64,000 nt of DNA from Xiphias gladius (taxonomy: Eukaryota > Chordata > Actinopteri > Istiophoriformes > Xiphiidae), in assembly GCF_016859285.1 (NCBI RefSeq), contig NC_053407.1, forward strand, positions 19,154,699 to 19,218,698. The letters run 5' to 3'. Shown here in pieces: positions 51,601 through 61,123 of this stretch. Position 1 is the stretch's first letter. The number at the start of each line of letters is the position of its first letter. The notes under the pieces were generated by a model. The model was not told the origin of the DNA. It worked only from the letters and a program-made list of their open reading frames with translations, and made no database searches. The position numbers were made by a program, and so were the translations under genes.

Positions 51601-54600
51601 CCCTCTGGGGTCTGTAACTCCGGTGTTTTCACTCACCAGCGGTAACGCGGTGGGCATGTAATCCTATAATATAATTAAAGCCGCGAAAAAATTTGAATGA
51701 ACTTCATATTCAGTTCAACATGTCGGCATTTTTTTTTTTTTTAGGTCAGCCTAATGTTTTGAACATTCGTTCATTCGACAGATTTTGCGTCTCAATCCCT
51801 GACATATAACAACATACACCCAGTTGCCAATTTGTTAGGGACACGTGGCTGAAACTAATGCAGCCTCAACAGCCCTGCAATAAATGCTGCCTTCACGAAA
51901 GTTATCGCTCCAGACAGATCAACGACTTGTCTGGACCGATGAAGTAGCCAATATAAGCTTATTGCAGAAATATCAGTTTTGTTGACATCGACTGTAAATC
52001 GGGTAGATAACACCCCATACCTCACAGTTTAAACGAAAAAAAATGGACCAATATAACCTTGATAGTAAAGTAGGAGTTATTAGTTTTAGCCATGTGTGCA
52101 TAATAAATAACTGAGTGTATATTAATATTGGATATCTATTATAACCATATGATATCATCCAGTCCTTCATGAGTATGATGACTTAGAGATGTCATGCTCC
52201 TCATTAAGGTCAATTCATGCGTATCCGTTTGTGAATCCTTGACATGAAAAACTTTGGTCTTCTACCGTAAACCTATAGACTGTTGTAGCCTCCAACATAA
52301 ACATTGCAATTTAATGTATTGTACCAGAGTTATTTTAACATCACAATTAATAGATGCAAACAAACAGGGCAGGACTTAAAAAAGAGAATAATGGATATTG
52401 TGGGGTAATCAGTCATTATCATTAAAGCTACCCTCTAAACCATCTTTACAGCAACCCAGTTTATGGAGGGAACGTGAAATCTTAATGCCCTGGTGATTAT
52501 TTTCTTTGTCCTGTGAAGGTTGGTAGATCTGGATCCAGAGCCAGAGTCCAGAGTGGAGGGAGGAGACCGGGCTGGCCCCACCTCAGGCAGGGACCATGGT
52601 GACCTCTCCCGGCTCCGCAGCTCCTCACTGGAAATCAGAGAAAAAGAAATCAGAGAAAAGGGCTCAGAGATCCTCAGGGAGCAGCTGGACGCTGCAAAGA
52701 GGGTGTTGTAACCTACTTCTTTCTAGCACACACAAAAACACAGAGCATAGTGAGAACAAAAAAAAAAAGATGACAATGCAAATGTCCTTCCTTGTTAAAT
52801 GCTTTTTTCCTACACATTTCAGGAACTGAAACTCAAAGACAAGGAGTGTGAGCGTCTGTCGCAGGTCAGGAATCAGCTGGAGCAGGAGCTGGAGGAGCTG
52901 ACGGCCAGTCTGTTTGAGGTAACCAGTAATCATTGCTCTCTGTAATTTTGACACGTGCTTTAGGCCCTGACAATGAAGGAAGTGAAGTGAAGTAAAAACA
53001 TTCACTGCATGTTTAACAATAATGGTTTAGTTTTTTAAACCTGCATTACTTTGGGGCAACAACAAAAAAACTGTAAAAAAAAAAGACGTACCGTTGGTTT
53101 ATCAGTTTAACTTTTTCTCTGAAAACACTTGGCTGTTGCTGGAAATGACACTGATGTGAGCAAAGAGGGTGAAACAAAGCAGCGAAGTTATGGGCACTAA
53201 AAGATGGTGAAACGCTGCGTAGAGCTGAGGAGAGCTGCAGAGTTGGATGATAATTCTCTGGGTTCATCACTACGGCAACACCTTTCACATACACGCAGTC
53301 ATTTAATGAATTGTTAATATAAAAATACGGATTATGGCAGCTTTAACTATAGAGAGACATCAGCTATCCTGAACAACCTTGTGAACAAGGGATGTTAGAA
53401 TTAAATGGTCAGTGTCTTAAACCTCTAGTTCAGGTAGACACCCCAACTTATGTGGTTTAAAGCTGCACTCATCAGCTTTTTTTTATATTAATAATGGATC
53501 AGATGACTTACGGGTAATGTTAGAGGAGTCACTAGCAGCCATGAACCCACAGAAAATAACCCCCGGATTCTTCAGTTCCTCTCAGTGCTACGGCGCATTG
53601 TAGCCTCTTTGAGTCACAAACTCCTTTGTCATCAAACTTGTTTCCAGCAACAGCAGCAGCAGGCAGTCGTTTTCAGCAAAAAAAAGAAGGCTCTGACAAA
53701 GCCACTGTGCACTACCTATTCAGTAACAAATGGCAGACAGACAAAGTTAACGACTAACTGGTGATTATAGCGAAGCGTTTAGCTGCTAAAGAGCCAGATA
53801 TTTCCCGCAGGAGTTGGTGGAAACCAAACAGAGCTTAAATCACAGTGAATATTGCAATTACATGAGTGTCCTGGTGATGACTGGAGTTTTTGAGAAAGAC
53901 AGAACTGCACACAGATTATAAGAAATCTGGACACTGTTAGAATCATTTATACAGGGAAATGAATAACCAGGTGTCCCATTTTCTATGTAAACATCATATC
54001 CCGAATATGATCAAAACCAGGATAAGGCTCAAAACCGGGATACTAATGTGCATGTAAACACACTCAGTGTTGTGTCTTTTAGCTTGTTCTGCTGTTCCCA
54101 GGTGGGCCAAAAGATAAAATAATGTAGCTCTGACTTTTTCACAGATTTACTCTCTAGCATGTGTGAATAATCAAGAACAACTTCCGATTCAACTTGCAGT
54201 GTTTTAACCCTGTGTTAATCTACTTCACAACAGGAAGCTCACAAGATGGTGCGCGAAGCGAACGTCAAACAAGCAGCAGCAGAGAAACAACTGAAGGAGG
54301 CTCAGGGGAAGGTGTGTGAAGTTGTTTCTCTGTGTTTCTTTACTCCAGTTAAAACATTAGGAGATGCCTTATGAATTGACCCTTTGTCCCATTAAAATTC
54401 TTTAGCTGCACCTAAACTGTTGAATCAACCTCTGATTTGTCATAAAATTGGCTGCTATTCTAAGTAGTTAATTTTTGTTGACATATATTTTATCAACAAT
54501 AAAAGACATAAACACTTTGTCGTTGATGTTATTGATGTCTATTGATTTCACTTTTTCAATTTTTTTGTCTCTACTTTTTCTCTGCCTGGCTCCCAGATTG

Positions 54601-57597
54601 ACGTTCTGCAAGCAGAGGTGACGGCGCTCAAGACTCTGGTGTTAACATCCACACCTTCTTCACCAAACCGCCAGCTGCACCCACAGCTGCAGCCTTCAGG
54701 AACCAGGGGAGCGTACAAACATGTCGGGGGACACATCCGCAACAAGAGCGCGAGTGGTGCCTTTCCATCCTCACCTGGAAAGCCGGAGCCTTCCTCAGTC
54801 TCCATTCACCCTGTGGCCAAAGAGGACAAAGAGGTAACCCGAATGAAATTTTGTACATTTGTCTCTCTTCTCCTTAAAATATGTCTGGATATTTGGACTT
54901 GTGCATTCCCTTTTCCTCTCACGTATTCCTGTTTCCAGTTCTCCTTATCTCTTACCTTGAGCCAAGTTCTCTTTGCTTTTTGATTTTTCTTTTCTCTCAC
55001 TACTAACCTCTGCCTGACTTGTTCTTCCTCTCTTTCACTGGTCTCTCTTCCTCTCTCAGCCTGCTGTTCCTGCTCTCCTCTCTCTCATTCTCTGCCTGGT
55101 TCCTGGACAGTCTGTCAGCGTGACCTATGACTCTTATTGGCAGGGAGAGGGGTTAGGCACTGACAGCACACAGGTAACTGCATCCCTTCGACCAGGCTTG
55201 ATGGAGTCTTAGCTTTAGCTGCTGGATATATGTTTTCTGTAATTATTGCCCAGGAGAGTGAGCTATTTTTTCCTGTAGAAAATGAAAATAATGTGCTGTA
55301 TCTCTTAGGAGAGGTGTATTAGGCAGTTAGTCTTCATTTCAGAGCAACGTTCTTTATTTGATAAAGCTCTTGGATAGAAACACAAACTGAGTGTGTTGCT
55401 TCTGTCCTGCTCTTTTCAGCATTTTTTCAAGCACAGAAGTTATGTTTTTCAATGTGTAAATTGGCCATGCATTTCTGTGTAAAAGTATGCATTAGTTAAA
55501 TGCAGTGTAAAACAATGTCAGAAAGAGTTGGTCCTTCTACTGCGAGTGTTTTTATTGGAGAGCAGGAATATTAGCACATATTCATATTTCCGTTTAAAAT
55601 GTTTACAGCAGTAATTTTATTAAATTTTTGACTCTAAAAAATATGCCAGTTATGCTCCTTAAACAGCTCAAAGTATGTGGCAGGGACAACTAAGAGCAAC
55701 TAATACAGTAATGTGGAAAGCAAAGTCATTCCTGCCAAATGCAAGTAGAAAAGAGAATGCATACCCTCCTTATGCCTCTTTCACTAACTAAATAATAAAC
55801 CCAGCTCTTTGTATTTTATATTTTTGACATGCACTATTGCTACGGGGATTGCAATGAAATACAGACTGCCCTGTGGCTCAGGAGCTAGAGCGCGTCGTCC
55901 CCTATCTGCGGGAAGTTTGATCCCCGGCTCCTCTTGTCCAAGTGTTGAAGTGTCCTTGAGCAACACACTGAACCCCAAGTTGCTCCAAGTGGGCAGGCTG
56001 ATGCCTTGCATGGCAGCTCTGGCACCACCATCGTGTGAATGAGAGGCAAATTGTAAAGCGCTTCGTCCGTTATATGAGTGCAGTACATTTACCATTTTGA
56101 TATCCATTGGTGCCCAGAGGGTGAATCCTAATGGTTTTGCTGACTTTTTCTCCGGTTTCACCAATAGCTCAAAGTTTTCACTTATTCTGTGAAATATATC
56201 AACATCTTCGTGATGGATTTAAATGACATTTCTACACACATTTATGTCCGTGTTCGGATGAATTGTAATAACTTTGGTTGTCCCTTAACTTTTCCTTTAG
56301 TGCCATCATCAGCTCCAAAATACCAAACACCTGTCAAATTAATGATATTCCCATCAGCCTCAGTTGAACTTTGTTTATTGTTGTTTATATTTATAATCAG
56401 CAAATTTTCGCATGCAAACATGCCAGGGCAGTGAACATGGTAATGTTATATCTACGTAACATTAGCATGTTAGCATTTACCTCGAAACACCACTGGGTCA
56501 AAGTACAGAGCCTCACAGAGCCGCTAGTGTCGCTGTAGGTTCTTAAATCTTTTTAAAATAGGACTTAATCTTGTCGGTTACAATATTTCTGTGATGTAAT
56601 GTAGCTGCATGTAGTTGACACATTAAGCGGTTAGTTTATTGACAGTGTGAGTGATAGATTGTTTTCTGTTTGCAGATGGACTCAGTTCTGTATGCAGAGT
56701 TTTTGATGTGGAAGGAGCATCCGAGTCTAGACCGCTCCTCCGCCTTCCTGAGTCGTATCTACAGAGAAGACATCGGACCCTGTCTCTCCTTCACACGATC
56801 TGAGGTCACAATCTCACTGCTTCCTGGCAGAAACATTTCACTGTGTAGTGTTTGCCATATTTCAGAGTGACAATAACGTTATTGATTCCTGCTCTCCACA
56901 GCTTTCCCAGCTGGTGCAGAGCGCAGTGGAAGACAACTCTCTGACCATCGAGCCTGTGGCCACGTCTGCGTTACCGATGGTTAAAGCCTCAGCTATAGAA
57001 TGTGGAGGCCCTAAGTGAGTTGTCACGTCTACATATTAACTACCATCCTCTCCTCTCTGTCACCATTCACTGCTAAACAATGGCCTAGTCAACACTGAAA
57101 ATTCGATCTGATTTCGTTTTGGTTTCTCCACTGATGATTTATGGTCATAGGCTTTTCACTGTCTTGCCATGTATCTGAGAAGATTTTAATCAATGGGCAC
57201 ATTTCTTATCACTTTCTGATTTAAAAATCTTTTTCTTCCAGTGGCTTTAGGGCAGCAATAGAGACGTAAGTTGTCCTAAGAACCAATAACTTGTCCAGCT
57301 TTTCACTAACACAAATTACTGTAGAATGACATGAAGTCTGCCTATCCAGACATCTGAAGAGTTGTAATCAAAACCTGTAAATAAATGACCCAGATGGGAT
57401 TCTGCATGTGTCTGGGTGTACATTAATGTAACCTTGAACCTTTTACCCTTTCAGTGACTAACTTTCTGTGATTGTGCACCTCTGTTCTTGTGCTGATGTA
57501 TTTCCACCTGGAATGTTGTCTGTCTAAGTTTCATTGTTGATAGTACCTCGTTTGCTGTGATAAAACAATGACTGTGTGTATCCATGTCTCGTAGCTG

Positions 57598-57633
<36 letters not shown>

Positions 57634-58144
57634 CAGCTGCTCTTTCTCTGCTTGTAGAAAATGCGCATTAAGCGGCATGTCACGGCTCTGTCGACATCGC
57701 ATTAAACTTGGTGACAAGGAGAGCTACTATTACATCTCTCCTTCCAGCCGAGCACGGGTAACTATCACTTCATCTCCGTAACCTACAGTAGATAAACTGC
57801 TGTTAGTGCTGCTAAGTGATGCTACGTGTCACCTTGTCCTCACTTCACCTTTCCAGATCACAGCAGTTTGCAATTTCTTTACTTACATCCGCTACATCCA
57901 GCAGGGCCTGGTGAGACACGATGGTAAGTCAACATCTAATGTATTTACATTTGAAATATGTCTAAATATGCCTCATTTTGCCTCTTGCTTTGTCAACATG
58001 GGTTTTATTCAGCCGACTGACAAATTGTATCCCTTGTTGTCTCCCTGCCCTCCTCCAGCGGAGCAGATGTTCTGGGAGGTGATGCGTCTCCGCAGAGAAA
58101 TGACTGTGGTAAAGTTAGGTTTCTACCTCACTGACCAGGGCTAG
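48655..58144 (+). CDS. rab3il1: Rab3A-interacting protein-like 1 / GRAB, Sec2-family Rab GEF
   Basis: Guanine-nucleotide exchange factor of the Rabin/Sec2 family, acting on Rab3A/Rab8 in vesicle traffic. Exons: 48655-48872, 52519-52702, 52823-52918, 54234-54311, 54597-54833, 56676-56804, 56902-57014, 57658-57757, 57857-57923, 58059-58144. Phases close to 435 residues plus TAG. The N-terminus ([16 protein letters not shown]) resembles the Rabin8 start. Residues about 105-200 form the Sec2 coiled coil: [51 protein letters not shown]. The conserved C-terminal module has [57 protein letters not shown] and [22 protein letters not shown] and LTSTPSSPN match RAB3IL1 better than RAB3IP. Exon 1 joins exon 2 in frame (phase 2), which is the basis for choosing ATG 48655. 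Two optional exons are listed separately. Confidence 0.92.
49888..50060. repeat. Dispersed repeat fragment (CCGATA-type), copy 2
   Basis: GAGCCTGACTGATACTGGAT followed by GCTGATGCTGATAATCAGTA, a degenerate relative of the element in best1 intron 1. In rab3il1 intron 1. Confidence 0.35.
50438..50710. repeat. Dispersed hAT-type repeat (GGGCTGCAACCAAC start), copy 2
   Basis: Starts TGGGCTGCAACCAACAGTTA, carries AACCGATCGATTATTCAGTG and ends near GCCAATCGACTAGTCAGGTA. It resembles the widespread TAGGGCTGCAACTAACGA-type element and the copy near 22505. Confidence 0.55.
50880..51640 (+). promoter_or_regulatory. CpG island, probable internal promoter of rab3il1
   Basis: GC- and CpG-rich block upstream of exon 2. 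It includes an M-box/CLEAR-like palindrome GTCATGTGAC (50946-50955) and a candidate non-coding exon ending at 51379 (ACGGG/GTAAGGGC). It lies 2 kb downstream of the first coding exon at 48655, so it would drive a second transcript class. Confidence 0.55.
55111..55173 (+). other. Candidate 63-nt cassette exon of rab3il1
   Basis: After a pyrimidine-rich stretch and GGACAG, 63 bases read in frame ([20 protein letters not shown] plus Q) and end at CAG/GTAACTG. Neighbouring exons (ending 54833, starting 56676) are both phase 0, so inclusion would add 21 residues and keep frame. The human protein has no clear counterpart, so this is a hypothesis. Confidence 0.4.
55866..56099 (+). mobile_element. 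tRNA-derived SINE, copy 2
   Basis: Head CCCTGTGGCTCAGGAGCTAG (A-box-like TGGCTCAGGAGC) and B-box-like GTTTGATCCCCGG, body GAAGTGTCCTTGAGCAACAC, tail with TGTAAAGCGCTTCG ending near TACATTTACC. It lies in the rab3il1 intron between exons 5 and 6. Confidence 0.85.
57242..57265 (+). other. Candidate 24-nt microexon of rab3il1
   Basis: TTTTCTTCCAG acceptor, 24 bases, then a consensus donor GTAAGTTG. Flanking exons leave phase 2 and phase 1 parts, and the microexon fits exactly: with it the protein reads [12 protein letters not shown], without it PKKC. It is fully in frame with no stop. Confidence 0.55.
57601..57628. repeat. T28 homopolymer
   Basis: 28 consecutive T, 29 bases before the acceptor of the exon at 57658. 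Confidence 0.95.
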
Positions 58145-60226
58145 AGGACCTGACAGTCCACTGAAACACCCGACAGGACAAGCATGATCCCAGGGCCTTG
58201 ATTATTCAGACGAGTCTGAGTTCAACTGTGGTAACAAACAGGTCTTGGATCAGTTTTTGTAGCAGAGGTTGCACAGCATTAGTGCTGCAGCAGAGGTCAG
58301 CCAACAAGGGAAGCAGAAAAGTTTCTAGTGCCACTTTCACAGCTAGAAAAAAATAAAAACAACACAATTTTAAAGATAGTGTTACTCCCAGATATGTAAA
58401 ATATATTCTTCTGTTATACTGCAGGCCTCCATTATTCTCTGCACTAGTGAGGAGAATAGTTTCTGTTTTTTATCTTGTGAGCTCTGAACCTCCCCGGTGG
58501 AGTAAACTCAACTACTCATGTTAACACAATAGATTCTATGTATCATGTTTCTGGCATTAGAGTGTTGGAAAGACGAGCACAGGATGAAAGCAGTCGAGAG
58601 AGTTTTGTTGGTCTCTTACCTCAAGCATTACATACTTAGAAAACTATGTATGTAAGTTGTAAGATATGTGAGATTGATAATATCCATGTAGTTTCCATAG
58701 AACAGTGATTTGGGTTGTTTTCTTTATTTTAACATAAAAGTAATGCTCACTAGAATCTCTCAGTTGCTTTCAGTTACTGGCTCAAACACCACAGCCAAGA
58801 CTTTTTGTCTCAGCATGGCCTTAATTTTGTTGATGCATTCTTGCACTACCTGTTCTAAAGGCCTTGTATAAAAACACAAATGAAACAGCTGCAGCCTCTT
58901 GCGAGAAAAACTGTTTCACAATAGCCTGTATTTAATGATCAGATGTATTGTTGATGAAATAATTATTGTACCTCCACATTCAAAATAATGACAGCTTTAC
59001 AGTGTAAACGGAAAACAAACAAGCTTTAATACAAGTGATCGCAATATGCACAACTGTTGCAACTATAGTTTTGCACATCTGCAATGAATAGTATGTACAC
59101 ACAGTATAAGCCATAAATGACTTTGCATGAAAGCAGTACATAGCCATATTATGCAGTGTATATTGGTTGTACCTCATAGTGAAGATTTATGACTATTAAT
59201 GAACAATTTTTGAAGAAAACGGTCTTTTGAAAGTAAAAATGAAGAATATTGTGTCAGAAAGTGCAATAACTGCTTCTTAGCCTTATCTAGGGCTTTGAGG
59301 TTCCTAACCTCAGCGTGCTGATAATTAACTGCATTAAACACTCCATTAAAAATGAGGCATTCTAGCCTATTACCTTGGTTCCATGTGTGATTTATGGGTG
59401 TTGTTTGTATAAAACCTGATGGCAGTAAAAGGGATTAGTTAGACATTGATTTCAGGTCTTTGTGAAGTTTAGACGGAAGTGTGGGAGTGATGACTCATCG
59501 CTGTAATTCATTTCAGTGCAGTGCAATTGGATGACACATAGGCCTGTTTGTCCAAGGGCATGTCATTGTTCTGGATTTTAGATTAAGGTCATCGCCAGGA
59601 ACCGCCTTGTTACCCCAATTTAAAAATAAAAAAAAAAATAAAAAATTTACTGAGACACACCCACAGTTACCTAACAGGTTTGTAAGCAGGATTCAGGCAC
59701 ATGGATACTGTGGAAATACTGAGACGATATGCCGTTCAGAGGGGCTTTATGGTATGAAAATCTGTTTTTGGAGCAGACATTCCATTAAGATTTTAGTTTC
59801 CGGATTGAAAAGACTTTTGTAAAGTTGTAATTCCGTTTTCATGGCTTCGCCATACTGATTACAACAGAGCTTAATAAATAGTTTGACTTGTAGTTAATGA
59901 ATGAGCAACATCAGGCATAAAGTGTAGTCAGGGGACAAATCATAACGACATATGCTGCTACGAGGTAAAAAGATATCTATCTTAAGATATCTACAGTAGT
60001 CAACAACAGGGATCACTACTTATGTAAAACATTGGTTTGTTCAGCCTTAGTGTGATTATAAATTAACTAGACAAAATATTCTACTACTGTAGACACTTAA
60101 ATACATAAAGATGATTCAGAAATCCACAGATAATTATTTTAAGTTGCAAATATGAGGACATCAAGATCATTTTAACACAGAGGAACATTAGAATAAAAAT
60201 TGACCAAACTCCTTCCAAATGTTCGA
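58145..60226. other. rab3il1 3' UTR and intergenic
   Basis: No coding sequence recognised. An AATAAA at 58352-58357 could end rab3il1. Downstream of it the sequence is AT-rich. rab3il1 and the peroxidase gene converge here. Confidence 0.45.
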
Positions 60227-61084
60227 TTAACTTTTCCCTTTGCAACATCCAGCAGTGACCAGCTCTTCTTTATTGGGGAAATATCTGCAAGTAAGACATA
60301 CAGTTATGTATATGTCAGGTTAAAGATGCTGTTATTTTTTATTACGCCTCCACGCTGGCGACAGCCGTCGCTGGAGGCATATTGTTTTCCGGTTGTCCGT
60401 CTGTCCGTCTCATGAACATGATAATCCAGGAACATCTTGAGGGAATTTCTTCAAATGTGGAGCCAATGTTCACTTGGACTCAAGGATGAACTGATTTGAT
60501 TGTGGCGGTCAAAGGTCAAGGTCACTGTGGTCTCTTCAAAAAACGTTTTTGGCAGTAGCTCATGAATTCATACGCCAATTATGATAAAATATACTTAATA
60601 CATTTTATTAAATTCCTTCAAAGTCTTCACTACATATGTGTCTGGACAGACATGGACTTAAAATGCAACTTGCTTGGTTGGCGTACAACCTCGAGGTGGT
60701 AATTCTAGTTTTCTTTCAAAGATGACTGGATAGTTCCCATAATATTTATTTTACTCGTTAATTCGCTGACTACATACGGCTGTAATCATCATTAAATATG
60801 ATATGTGCTTTTCTGATTTGGGCAACCTACAGAATTTGCTTGGAGTCTAGTGAACATCTCAAGACATGAAGGTGCCTGCGCAGTGAAGAGATGCTCCCGA
60901 AAATATGATTTATTTATAATATTTGTATAAAATAGAAAAATCTGGTTCATTAAATACCTTCAGTTACTTACCTTCGATAACAGATCGTGGTCATCACTAG
61001 CACGGTCACACCACCGATCACTACTATCACTGCAGTGACAACGGAGACAGCAGAAAGCAAGGAGGGCTCTGGATCAGTGCAGGC

Positions 61085-61123
<39 letters not shown>

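Noticed and set aside
55784-56164. 126-codon minus-strand open frame
   Set aside because: It is the reverse of the SINE at 55866-56099; no coding evidence.
57451-57717. Lys-run open frame on the minus strand
   Set aside because: It comes from the T28 tract and overlaps a conserved rab3il1 exon on the other strand.
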